Source: Lewinella sp. IMCC34191 (lineage in GTDB: Bacteria; Bacteroidota; Bacteroidia; Chitinophagales; Saprospiraceae). Taken from it: a stretch of 64,000 nt of DNA. Shown one piece after another: positions 9,623 through 17,102 of this stretch. How positions within the stretch are numbered: position 1 is the stretch's first letter; each line of letters starts with the position of its first letter. The stretch is from assembly GCF_003390935.1 (NCBI RefSeq), contig NZ_QNQZ01000003.1:372001-436000 (forward strand), read 5' to 3'. A program made the translations under genes and the position numbers. The notes under the pieces are model-generated. The model was not told where the DNA came from and did not search any database. It saw nothing but the letters and a program-made list of their open reading frames with translations.

Positions 9623-12600
9623 GCATCACGAAAGTAGCGCAGCCGTACCGTTTGGGCCCGGTCGACCGGCACCAGGATGCAAAACAAGCGGGAGGTGCCC
9701 CGGGCCCGGGCGGCGGGTATGCGGCTTCCATCAGCCAGCCGGTAGGTTGTTCGGTCGAACGTCCACCGGAAGTCCGCGTGGGTCAGGCCCATTCCGGCCA
9801 GTTCCCGCACCAGGGCTTCCTCTCCCTCCAACCACGCCGTGCGCTCGGCTTCCCGGCCGGGAAGGTAGACTTCCCCGCCCTCCGGGTGCACGCGTAGCCA
9901 TTCGACGGGCACGTTAAACTGGTAGAGGTACGGCAGCAGGGCTTCGGAAAAGCGATCGCGGGCCAGGGCTGCCCCCCAGTCGACCGCCACGTGGGGGTAT
10001 TTTCGCCCGAAGCGGACGGCCATCACCGCCGGTAGGGGGTAATCGCCCAGCGGGCGGGCCCGGAAGTAAGCGTCTGCGTAGTGCCGCTCCATACCGCGCG
10101 GCCCCTCGCGAAACAGGGTGAACTGCTCCGTCGCCTCCACTTCCGGGAACACCCCTTCGCCGCCGAATACACGGCTCATCTCCCGCAACAGGGAAGGGTC
10201 TTTACCCAGACCACAGCCGTGAAGAATGACGCGCGTCGATGAGGTGATACCCGTCAGAGGTTCGGGCGACCATTCCGACAGGCTTTGGGCGGTCGACCGG
10301 GCCTCCGCGGCGGTACGGCCGACGGCCAGCCCGGACCACGGATTACCGTGAACGACCAGGTGAATCTGCCCCCAGCCCGCGCGGGGTCGTCGGCTGTCGA
10401 GGTAGTAGCGTACCGCGGCCAGGCTTTCCAGACCGGTGACGATCCGCTCCTGCCCCCGTTCGCAGAAGTAGCGTTCCGCCCGGGCGAAGTAGGGGTTGTC
10501 CGACTGGTCGCGCCCGAGGATAAAGGTCACGTCGTTAGCCGCCGGCGCTACCGCTTTCTCCTGCATCGCCACTTGTGCGACCGATTGAACCTGCGGTTCC
10601 GGGCGCTGAGTCGCTAACGGCATCAGGGCATCGACCACTGTATCGAAATTCTCTACCGGATCAGGTTCCGATACCTCGGTCATGGCCGGAGGAGATTGCG
10701 TACACCCCGTAACCAGCCCCAATAGCAACACCAGGGGCGTAAGCGACCGCAACTTCCGAAAACCGACTACGAAGACCAGCAACACCACGAATACCGTAGC
10801 AAAACTCCACCAGGGAAGTCCGGATCCCGAAACGGGAAGACCGGACACGCCCGCCACACCCAGGGCGAATCCGACCGCATTGGCCGATACGCCGGCCGGT
10901 AGCGGCAGGGGTTGCTTGACCGTTTCGGGGTTGCCGCCGCCCGCGAGTACCGGTCGCTTATCCACGGCGACGAAGGAAGTATAACGAGTCAACAAATTGT
11001 GGGCGAGCCCCAGCTCGGTCACTTCCTCTACCCGTTGGTCGCTTTCCCGCAGGTGGTTGTAATCGTCCAGCCGCTGAATCCGGCTTCGGGCCCACAGGTA
11101 GGCCAGGGCCTTGTTACGCTCATCGGGTCGGCTATCGCGTACCCGCTGGGTGATAAGTAAATCGCCAGCGCCCGTCTTTCCGGTGAGAACCATTTCGCCC
11201 CTCGCTTTGCCGCGGTACTTTCCGAAGACCACCAGCGGTCGTTCACGACTTACATCGGGCAAGGACAGCGGCTCGAGGTCGTAGACATCAAAACCATCAT
11301 AGGTGAGCCGGACGTCGGTAAGCAGTGGCTCGGAGATGTACCGGCGAAAACGTTCGGCTTCCGCCGGGGCGGCTCCTTCGTCCAATACGACCGCCGGCCG
11401 ACCCCTTCCTACCCTGGCCATACCGTCGATGAGGTGGCGATTGACACTGCCGCCGATTCCGAAAGTGTAGACATTGGCCTTATCCAGGTTGCCGTCGATC
11501 AGGTCAAACACTTCGGGCTCGACGGAGATGTAGCCGTCGGTCACGATGACGAAGTTGCGGCTGATCGAGCCGGGGTCGGTCCGCGCAAAATTCGTCGGAC
11601 GAATAACCGCCCGCCCGATTGCCTCCGGACCGGGCAGGGCATAGGCATGGTTAAGCGCGGCCAGCAATTCCGTACCCCCGCCGCCGTGGATGCCGCTTAG
11701 CCACTCCGTTGCGGTACGCAGATTAGCCGGCATAGCCGGTACCGAGGCCGGGCGCCACGTATCGGATGCCCCGGCGAAGAGCATGATGTTGAAGTGGTCG
11801 ACGGGTCGCAGGTTACCGACCAGGTCGATCATCAGCCGCTTCGTGACCTCCAGCGGGAAGCCGGTCATCGAGCCGCTAACATCTACGATAAACACGAATT
11901 CCCGGGCCGGTATCTCGTCAGCGGCAACTTCGTCCACGGGAGGCTGGGCCATATAGAGGAAGTAATTTTCCTCTTTGCCCTCATACAGCAGTAAGCCCGT
12001 ATAAATGCCGTCACCGCCCAGGCAGTATTCCAGCACGAAATCCCGGTTACCCGAAGTCGAGGGATTCTCCAGACGGAGGCTTACGTTTTCTTTTCCACTC
12101 CACTGCCGGGAAATGCCGTGGGTCGGGCTGCCCAAACCGGCGATCGGCATGCCGGCCGCCAGGTGGAGCCGGAGATCGAAGGGGGAGGCCTTTTCGCTTT
12201 TACGGTATGGCTGACCGGTATATTCCGAGGTCTTATCGTCTTCTCCCGTAAAGCGCGGACCCACCACCGTCGGATATACGAAGCGATAGGTACCCGCTTC
12301 CGGTACGAGGAGTTCGGTGTACCGCAACCTGACCCGCACGGAGTCACCCGGCAAGATGTTAGCCACGCTCATTTGAAAGACGTTGGGCCGGTGCTGCTCG
12401 AGCAGGCTACTTCGCTTGCCTTCGGTTTTCGCGCGCTCGTAGGTTTGCCTGGCCGCTTCCTTGCGCATCACCACTCCTTCGATCACCCGATCCCCGATTT
12501 GCATTTCCATGCCGTGCACCGCAGCCCCGGTGGACGCGGGAAAAACGTAGGTTGCTTCAATGGGTCGGTCACCAATATTGCTATACACCTGCTCCACGGT

Positions 12601-12759
12601 CACCTCGGCGATCACGCCCGCGATATCCACTTCCGCGGTAGTCGAACGGAGCGGAAAGGCCGCCGCATCTCCTTTCACGAGAAAGTACGGGCTCTCCGGC
12701 TGTGCAAGTATCCAGCCGGAACCGAGGCAGAGTAGTAAGAATATGAGAAAGTATTTCAT
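9619..12759 (-). CDS. VIT/vWA protein fused to a lipobox and a predicted His/Cys hydrolase-like domain
   Basis: 1046 residues from ATG 12759 (an in-frame TTG at 12780 is less likely). Signal peptide about 1-19; VIT domain about 22-150; vWA domain about 285-465 with the MIDAS motif DVSGSM (293-298) and later VTDGY. A membrane segment follows at about 651-666. A second hydrophobic stretch ends in a perfect lipobox V-T-G-C with Cys686. The C-terminal 350 residues include HLVVHGN (His804) and VILHGCGLG (Cys849), with spacing and strand context like the His/Cys pair of CHAT/DUF4347-type clan CD folds; this assignment is inference from motifs. VIT/vWA proteins resemble inter-alpha-trypsin-inhibitor heavy chains and are usually envelope proteins. 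First gene of a coupled operon with the LytS/LytTR pair. Confidence 0.9.
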   Translation of the reverse strand: MKYFLIFLLLCLGSGWILAQPESPYFLVKGDAAAFPLRSTTAEVDIAGVIAEVTVEQVYSNIGDRPIEATYVFPASTGAAVHGMEMQIGDRVIEGVVMRKEAARQTYERAKTEGKRSSLLEQHRPNVFQMSVANILPGDSVRVRLRYTELLVPEAGTYRFVYPTVVGPRFTGEDDKTSEYTGQPYRKSEKASPFDLRLHLAAGMPIAGLGSPTHGISRQWSGKENVSLRLENPSTSGNRDFVLEYCLGGDGIYTGLLLYEGKEENYFLYMAQPPVDEVAADEIPAREFVFIVDVSGSMTGFPLEVTKRLMIDLVGNLRPVDHFNIMLFAGASDTWRPASVPAMPANLRTATEWLSGIHGGGGTELLAALNHAYALPGPEAIGRAVIRPTNFARTDPGSISRNFVIVTDGYISVEPEVFDLIDGNLDKANVYTFGIGGSVNRHLIDGMARVGRGRPAVVLDEGAAPAEAERFRRYISEPLLTDVRLTYDGFDVYDLEPLSLPDVSRERPLVVFGKYRGKARGEMVLTGKTGAGDLLITQRVRDSRPDERNKALAYLWARSRIQRLDDYNHLRESDQRVEEVTELGLAHNLLTRYTSFVAVDKRPVLAGGGNPETVKQPLPLPAGVSANAVGFALGVAGVSGLPVSGSGLPWWSFATVFVVLLVFVVGFRKLRSLTPLVLLLGLVTGCTQSPPAMTEVSEPDPVENFDTVVDALMPLATQRPEPQVQSVAQVAMQEKAVAPAANDVTFILGRDQSDNPYFARAERYFCERGQERIVTGLESLAAVRYYLDSRRPRAGWGQIHLVVHGNPWSGLAVGRTAAEARSTAQSLSEWSPEPLTGITSSTRVILHGCGLGKDPSLLREMSRVFGGEGVFPEVEATEQFTLFREGPRGMERHYADAYFRARPLGDYPLPAVMAVRFGRKYPHVAVDWGAALARDRFSEALLPYLYQFNVPVEWLRVHPEGGEVYLPGREAERTAWLEGEEALVRELAGMGLTHADFRWTFDRTTYRLADGSRIPAARARGTSRLFCILVPVDRAQTVRLRYFRDA

Positions 12760-12822
12760 TGCGTTGTTCTTTGTTGACAAGGCAATGTTCGGGGCGGAAT
12801 GCAGGGCCCGGACCGGTGATCT

Positions 12823-12854
12823 AGAATTCGCGGGGATAACACGAGAATTCGCGG
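12823..12854 (-). promoter_or_regulatory. Direct repeat AGAATTCGCGG, 21-bp period, upstream of the VIT/vWA operon
   Basis: Two identical 11-mers at 12823-12833 and 12844-12854 are separated by 10 bases, exactly 21 bp centre to centre. They lie 64-95 bases upstream of the operon ATG at 12759. Spacing of two helical turns is the architecture of LytTR binding sites, and a LytTR regulator is encoded in this operon; the base sequence itself does not obviously match the published LytTR consensus. Confidence 0.4.
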
Positions 12855-12870
12855 CCGTCCCGGTAGTGGA

Positions 12871-14163
12871 TCACCGCTTCCCCTCGTAGAATTGTACTAC
12901 TTCGGGATCGACCATCACGTCGCGCAGGCTAAGCGGTTGCCGTAGTACGATCCCCTCCAACGTCCGACAACGGCTGAGCGCAACGTAGGTCTGGCCGTGC
13001 TCGAAAGCCCCCGACCGCCCCAGGTCGATGATGATGCGATCGAAGGTTTTGCCCTGCGCCTTGTGGATGGTGACCGCCCAGGCCAGGCGGATCGGCAGTT
13101 GGCGGTAGGTGCCCAGGGTTTCGGTGGCGATCTTGCGCAGGTCCTCCCCGTCGGCGGTGTAGCGGATGATGTCCCACTCGTCAAACTCCACCTCTACCTC
13201 CACGGGCCTTCCTTCCTCCACGATCTCGATCGTCACGGATTTCGGTTTGCACGCCGTAATGGTACCGATGGTGCCGTTCACGAACCGACGGTCGGGGTCG
13301 TTGCGCAGCGTCATCACCTGGGCACCCACCTTCAGCCGCAGGATCTGCGGGACGGGAAAGAGGCGATCCGGAAAATTGCCCTTCACCTCGGCGGTATACA
13401 GGTGTTCGGGAGCTTCCAGCGCTTCCAGGGCTCCGCTGTTAATGCGGGTGACGGTCGCATTGCGGGCGGCCAGGGTCAGGTAGTTGCTTCCCTCCTCGGG
13501 GGCAAAGTCGGGAAGGCACCGCTGATTGAGGTCGGCCAGCTCGTCGTAGTCGACCGTCGCGTTGCGGATACTCTCCAGGAGGCGAAGAAAGTGGCGACTG
13601 TCCTGGCGGTACACCTGCCGCAGCTCCACCATTTCCAGGTCGATGTAGTCGAGGCAATCGGCGCTGAAGAAGTACGGACTGGCATACCGCAGCGAGAAAA
13701 ACTCCCGTTCCGTTTCGCTGCTTACCACCGGCGGTAATTGAAACAGGTCACCGAAGAGAATCAATTGCACGCCACCGAAGGGCTTTTCACTACCCCGGTT
13801 GACGCGCAGGCCGAGATCGATGGCCTCCATCACGTCGGCGCGCACCATACTGATCTCATCGATGACCAGCGTTTCCAGGTTTTGAAAGACGCGGCGGTTG
13901 CGCCGATTCGGACGCACGTCCTTCGACTGCAGCAGGCGCGGGGGGAAATTGAAAAAGGAGTGGATCGTCTGTCCGCCCACGTTCAGGGCCGCGACGCCGG
14001 TGGGGGCCAGTACCACCACGTTCTTGCGGGTACTGCGCTTGAAGATCTGCAACAGGGTCGATTTGCCGGTACCCGCCCGCCCCGTGATGAAGAGGTGGGC
14101 TCCGGCCTCCATACGCTCGAGGGCGTAGTTGAAATCATCGGATAGTTGCAGGGCTTCGGGCAT
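12871..14163 (-). CDS. PIF1-like SF1 DNA helicase / AAA ATPase
   Basis: 430 residues. Walker A GRAGTGKST lies at residues 28-36, followed by VVLAPTGVAALNVGGQTIHSFF split across 50-75 (motif Ia, typical of PIF1/RecD2). Walker B LVIDEISMV is near 97-105, and the C-terminal motif VI region reads IHKAQGKTFDR ... YVALSRCR. PIF1-family enzymes unwind DNA 5' to 3', act on G-quadruplexes and stalled forks, and are common as short cytoplasmic forms in Bacteroidota. No accessory nuclease domain is present. A TACCTTCG element lies 5 bases before the ATG. Not part of the downstream operon: 111 bases separate its stop from the VIT/vWA ATG. Confidence 0.92.
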   Translation of the reverse strand: MPEALQLSDDFNYALERMEAGAHLFITGRAGTGKSTLLQIFKRSTRKNVVVLAPTGVAALNVGGQTIHSFFNFPPRLLQSKDVRPNRRNRRVFQNLETLVIDEISMVRADVMEAIDLGLRVNRGSEKPFGGVQLILFGDLFQLPPVVSSETEREFFSLRYASPYFFSADCLDYIDLEMVELRQVYRQDSRHFLRLLESIRNATVDYDELADLNQRCLPDFAPEEGSNYLTLAARNATVTRINSGALEALEAPEHLYTAEVKGNFPDRLFPVPQILRLKVGAQVMTLRNDPDRRFVNGTIGTITACKPKSVTIEIVEEGRPVEVEVEFDEWDIIRYTADGEDLRKIATETLGTYRQLPIRLAWAVTIHKAQGKTFDRIIIDLGRSGAFEHGQTYVALSRCRTLEGIVLRQPLSLRDVMVDPEVVQFYEGKR

Positions 14164-14168
14164 GCGGG

Positions 14169-14176
14169 CGAAGGTA
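14169..14176 (-). promoter_or_regulatory. TACCTTCG -7-like element 5 bases before the helicase ATG
   Basis: On the coding strand TACCTTCG is followed by CCCGC and then ATG. It is one mismatch from the Bacteroidota -7 consensus TAnnTTTG. The same geometry occurs at 15432 and 16200, which would give leaderless or nearly leaderless messages. Confidence 0.4.
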
Positions 14177-14246
14177 GGAAGGCCCGGACATTAACCCCAC
14201 CGTAACAGCTTTAGCTAATCATTCATTAAAGCCGTACGTCACCCAT

Positions 14247-14276
14247 TGTACCGATCGTGACGGGGACTACATTCGA
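14247..14276 (+). promoter_or_regulatory. Candidate promoter of the beta-barrel gene
   Basis: TTG near 14247 is followed after 19 bases by TACATTCG, one mismatch from TAnnTTTG. It precedes the ATG at 14310 by about 35 bases, normal for a leadered transcript. Exact position is from manual reading. Confidence 0.35.
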
Positions 14277-14309
14277 TACGTATTACCCAACATCCATTAA
14301 GAAAAAGAC

Positions 14310-14867
14310 ATGAAACACTTCTTTACCCTCCTCCTACTCCTCGTCGCCACTTGCTTCGTATCCGCCCAGGTGGACGCCAAACTCAACGCCGGTTCGGCCA
14401 TCACGGGCGGCATCAACCTCTCGGCCGAATTTCCGGTCGGGCAACAAATGGGTATCGCCATCGGTGCCGCCTATTCCAGTTTGGGCTTGCTCATCAACGA
14501 GGAAGATGACTACCGCTACCGGAATCTTCGCCTGATTCCGGAAGTCCGCTACTACTTCAACCCCCGGGAAGGCTTCGACCGCTTTTACGTCGGTGGCTAC
14601 GGCAAACTAGGCCAGCTGACGGGCATCAACCGCGACACCGATGCCTCCGTCGATGCCACCCGCGCCGCTCTCGGCATCATGACCGGGCATAAGTGGGTAT
14701 CGCCCTCCGGCTTCCTGTTCGACCTGAACTTCGGTGTCGGTCGGGCAGCTACCTTCGGAGGGAATGATAACGACGCGGAGTACGCCGCAGCCATCGGGGC
14801 GCTTACCGCCATTGATCTGCGTCTGGGCATCATCGTCGGCTGGCGCTTCGGCGGCGGCAAGGATTAG
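14310..14867 (+). CDS. Outer-membrane beta-barrel protein
   Basis: 185 residues with a clear signal peptide (MKHFFTLLLLLVATCFVSAQ, cleaved after Ala-Gln region at about residue 20). The mature part alternates hydrophobic and polar residues in strand-like blocks (for example MGIAIGAAYSSLGLL, RLIPEVRYYF, FYVGGYGKLG) and has the Gly/aromatic content of small eight-stranded barrels (OMP_b-brl/OmpX-like). It ends LGIIVGWRFGGGKD, with the expected final strand a few residues from the end. No enzymatic motif. Monocistronic; role probably structural or adhesive in the outer membrane. Confidence 0.82.
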   Translation: MKHFFTLLLLLVATCFVSAQVDAKLNAGSAITGGINLSAEFPVGQQMGIAIGAAYSSLGLLINEEDDYRYRNLRLIPEVRYYFNPREGFDRFYVGGYGKLGQLTGINRDTDASVDATRAALGIMTGHKWVSPSGFLFDLNFGVGRAATFGGNDNDAEYAAAIGALTAIDLRLGIIVGWRFGGGKD

Positions 14868-14895
14868 GCTTTCCCTGTAATCGATCTAAATAAAC

Positions 14896-14961
14896 CGGGG
14901 CACCTTGACCCGCTTTACTTCCCGACCGACCTTAGGAATAAAGCGAGATCATGGTGCCCCG
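14896..14961 (+). promoter_or_regulatory. 9-bp inverted repeat spanning the cytochrome c start
   Basis: CGGGGCACC at 14896-14904 is perfectly complementary to GGTGCCCCG at 14953-14961. The right arm begins at the second base after the A of ATG 14951, so pairing in mRNA would sequester the start codon. The 48-base loop makes this only a possible regulatory structure. Confidence 0.3.
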
Positions 14962-15418
14962 TTCCTTTTTCCGGCTGCTGTACATCGGCGTTACCGGTAT
15001 CCTGTTCACACTGGCGGTCATTTGCCTGAATGCCCTGGACTCCGACCGCATGCCTTTGGCTAACACCACGTATGGGTATTGCGGCACACCGGACTCCCCT
15101 TTCGAAGCGGACAGCCTGGCCACCATAGGCTACGATTTGTGGCGGGAAAACGCCTGCGGCAGCTGTCACGATTCCTCCATGCGCCGCGACATGACCGCTC
15201 CGGCGCTAATGGGGGTGACGGAGCGCTGGGCGGACTACCCCCGTGAAGATCTGTACCATTGGGTACGCAGAAGCCAGCGCCTGGTAGACTCCGGCCACCC
15301 GCGCGCCAAGGAATTGTGGGCGGAGTGGGGACCTTCGGTCATGTCGAACTTCACCAATTTGACGGACGAGGACGTAGCAGCATTGCTGGCCTTCATTGAA
15401 GCGAGGGGGCGGGGCTAG
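14951..15418 (+). CDS. Membrane-anchored monohaem cytochrome c
   Basis: 155 residues. An N-terminal hydrophobic segment (about 7-29) acts as signal or anchor. The haem attachment site CGSCH lies at about residues 75-79 after DLWRENA, and a Met-containing region (MTAPALMG) offers the distal ligand. The C-terminal NFTNLTDEDVAALLAFIEAR is the usual last helix of class I cytochromes c. The protein belongs in the periplasm, carrying one electron to an oxidase or other acceptor. Downstream is an AtpI-like gene starting 26 bases after its stop, a loose energetic link. The ATG is inside an inverted repeat. Confidence 0.9.
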   Translation: MVPRSFFRLLYIGVTGILFTLAVICLNALDSDRMPLANTTYGYCGTPDSPFEADSLATIGYDLWRENACGSCHDSSMRRDMTAPALMGVTERWADYPREDLYHWVRRSQRLVDSGHPRAKELWAEWGPSVMSNFTNLTDEDVAALLAFIEARGRG

Positions 15419-15431
15419 CCGACGGGCAACG

Positions 15432-15439
15432 TACCTTTG
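15432..15439 (+). promoter_or_regulatory. TACCTTTG, perfect -7 element 4 bases before ATG
   Basis: TACCTTTG fits TAnnTTTG exactly and is followed by CCTC and the ATG at 15444. Transcription from it would begin at or just after the start codon, so either the mRNA is leaderless or initiation is at a later codon. Confidence 0.45.
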
Positions 15440-15443
15440 CCTC

Positions 15444-15851
15444 ATGCTCACTTCCCGTTTTCTGACTCAGCTGGCCGGCATTACCGGCCTAGCCGTCCTG
15501 GGGCTCGCGCTCAGTCACTGGTTGCTTCCGATTGGGTACGCCCTGCCCTTTTCCATCATCACGCTGGTTCTGTTCCTCGGGATATGCGTCGCTCTGTTTT
15601 TTTTAGGGCGGCGGAGCGCAGGTGCAGAGAATCGCATGTTATTCAGTAATGTTTTCCTTGCCGCCACCATTGCCAAAATGTTCCTCTGCGGTATGCTGGT
15701 GGTAGGATACGTGATCCTCGCCGAACCGACCAGCAAACTATTCATCGTCCCCTTCTTCTGGCTTTACCTGGTGTACACCGGGTTCGAGGTGTACTTCCTG
15801 ATGAAGCTGAGCGCGATCGTGGCCTCCCCCCGCGAGACGGCCAAGCGTTAA
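15444..15851 (+). CDS. Small four-helix membrane protein, ATP synthase subunit I (AtpI)-like
   Basis: 135 residues from ATG 15444 (an in-frame ATG at 15396 would overlap cytochrome c and lacks support). Four hydrophobic segments at about 6-24, 28-52, 68-91 and 94-115 separated by short loops match the AtpI/UncI-like fold. No conserved catalytic residue is expected. In other Bacteroidota such proteins sit beside atpB/atpE; here no ATP synthase gene is visible, so the assignment is topological. Codons 55-60 contain a copy of the dispersed GGCGGCGGAGCGCAGG motif, encoding GRRSAG. Confidence 0.6.
   Translation: MLTSRFLTQLAGITGLAVLGLALSHWLLPIGYALPFSIITLVLFLGICVALFFLGRRSAGAENRMLFSNVFLAATIAKMFLCGMLVVGYVILAEPTSKLFIVPFFWLYLVYTGFEVYFLMKLSAIVASPRETAKR
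15606..15624 (+). repeat. Dispersed GGCGGCGGAGCGCAGG motif, copy 2 (within coding sequence)
   Basis: GGGCGGCGGAGCGCAGGTG directly after TTTTTTTTA, inside the AtpI-like gene. The T-rich lead-in is shared with copies at 46911 and 57730. Confidence 0.75.
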
Positions 15852-16211
15852 AAGCGAGAAGGCTAATTTTAGGATTGGCACCTCCCCACCACGCTTTCGG
15901 GTGGAGAACCTCCGGTTCGACTTTTCTTCGGCCGCCTAGCTCAGGGCCCCTCGCGGCGCTCGGGTGCGTTCGGACCTGAGGTCCTCAACCCGTGCGTGTT
16001 TTGACCGGCAGGCTTACCAATCTGGGTGACCTCACTACGGAAGCCCAAATCAGTATACTGGCCGCCGCCATCGCGGGTGGAGAACTTCCGCTTCGACTTA
16101 TAATCCAACATGCGACCTTTGGCCCCTCGCGGCGCTCGGGTGCGTTCGGACCTGAGGTCCTCAGCCCGAGTTCAACGTAGTCCGAAAGCCGGGATGGCTT
16201 ACCTTCGCCCC
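15852..16211. repeat. Intergenic spacer with a 94-bp direct duplication
   Basis: Two 94-bp copies at 15899-15992 and 16075-16168. Their first 20 and last 48 bases are nearly identical; the middles differ. Each contains the perfect palindrome GGACCTGAGGTCC, nested within an outer pairing of CGGGT with ACCCG (copy 1). The 82 bases between them read as open frame but show no recognisable protein. No gene is called here. Confidence 0.85.
16200..16207 (+). promoter_or_regulatory. TACCTTCG -7-like element 4 bases before ATG
   Basis: TACCTTCG, then CCCC, then the ATG at 16212: the same arrangement as at 15432-15444. One mismatch from TAnnTTTG. Confidence 0.4.
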
Positions 16212-17036
16212 ATGCGTACCTTCCTACTCGTCCTGTTTTCCTGTTCCCTGCTGGGCTGTACCGACGCGGATTCGGCCGGAGATGCGGATTTATCAAATGC
16301 TTCTCCCGCTTCGACCGACACTTTACCTGCGCCCCGCCGCCCGCTAACCGATAGTCTGGCCGGCCTGCCGGTCTACACCTACCTCACCGGGAAATTCGAT
16401 CCGCGGGAGAATGCGTCATTCGTCCGCGTGGCCGACGCGTACACGGATGGTGATCCCTACTTGCTACACGAAGATACTTACGCCGCTTTCCGGGATATGC
16501 ACGTCGCAGCGCTGGAAGACGGGGTCCGCCTGCGGATCATCTCCGCCACCCGCAACTTCGACCGGCAGAAGCAGATCTGGGAAGCCAAATGGAACGGGCA
16601 GCGCCTGCTGGAGGGGACGGAAAAGGCGAATGACGTCTACCCCGACGCCGCCGACCGGGCCCTGGCCATCCTGCGCTACTCCAGCATGCCGGGCACCAGC
16701 CGCCACCACTGGGGGACGGACCTGGACCTGAATGCGCTGAACAACAGCTACTTCGACGAAGGCGAAGGGAAGAAGATCTACGATTGGCTGACCAACCACG
16801 CCGCCGATTACGGCTTTTGCCAGCCCTATACCCCCAAGGGCGACGACCGGCCCAACGGCTACGAGGAGGAGCGGTGGCACTGGAGTTACCTGCCCCTGGC
16901 TACCCAACTCACCGACTTTGCCGCCGAGCGGCTACAGGACGCCGACATCAGCGGCTTCGCGGGGGCGGAAGCGGCTCCCCGCATCGAGGTCGTCAAGAAT
17001 TACGTTCTGGGGGTAAATCCGCGTTGCAAGGAATAG
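16212..17036 (+). CDS. M15-family D-alanyl-D-alanine carboxypeptidase, lipoprotein
   Basis: 274 residues from ATG 16212, chosen because it directly begins a lipoprotein signal (MRTFLLVLFSCSLLGC, Cys16). Upstream in-frame ATGs would place the signal internally. After a Ser/Ala/Pro linker, the VanY/DacB-like domain shows ISATRNFDRQKQIW, then SSMPGTSRHHWGTDLDLNAL with the zinc-binding pattern HxxxxxxD, and later EERWHWSYL carrying the final His. These enzymes trim peptidoglycan stem peptides in the periplasm. A copy of the dispersed repeat (reverse orientation) lies in the linker codons at 16322-16342. Confidence 0.9.
   Translation: MRTFLLVLFSCSLLGCTDADSAGDADLSNASPASTDTLPAPRRPLTDSLAGLPVYTYLTGKFDPRENASFVRVADAYTDGDPYLLHEDTYAAFRDMHVAALEDGVRLRIISATRNFDRQKQIWEAKWNGQRLLEGTEKANDVYPDAADRALAILRYSSMPGTSRHHWGTDLDLNALNNSYFDEGEGKKIYDWLTNHAADYGFCQPYTPKGDDRPNGYEEERWHWSYLPLATQLTDFAAERLQDADISGFAGAEAAPRIEVVKNYVLGVNPRCKE
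16322..16342 (-). repeat. Dispersed GGCGGCGGAGCGCAGG motif, copy 3 (within coding sequence)
   Basis: On the minus strand GGGCGGCGGGGCGCAGGTAAA; one base differs from copy 1. It encodes part of the low-complexity linker of the M15 lipoprotein. Confidence 0.75.
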
Positions 17037-17048
17037 ACCACCTGCCCC

Positions 17049-17081
17049 TGTAAACATCTCAAGGGCCAAGCGGCGTTTACA
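17049..17081 (+). promoter_or_regulatory. Inverted repeat TGTAAAC-N19-GTTTACA
   Basis: Perfect 7-bp arms at 17049-17055 and 17075-17081, ending 21 bases before the ATG at 17103. The wide spacer argues against a simple hairpin terminator and could separate two operator half-sites. Function unknown. Confidence 0.3.
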
Positions 17082-17102
17082 CTTCCACACAACCGAGAAC
17101 CT

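Noticed and set aside
15985-16296. 103-residue minus-strand frame and 62-residue plus-strand frame between the duplicated copies
   Set aside because: No recognisable product; the plus frame begins at GTG within the first copy and ends in the second, suggesting chance openness.
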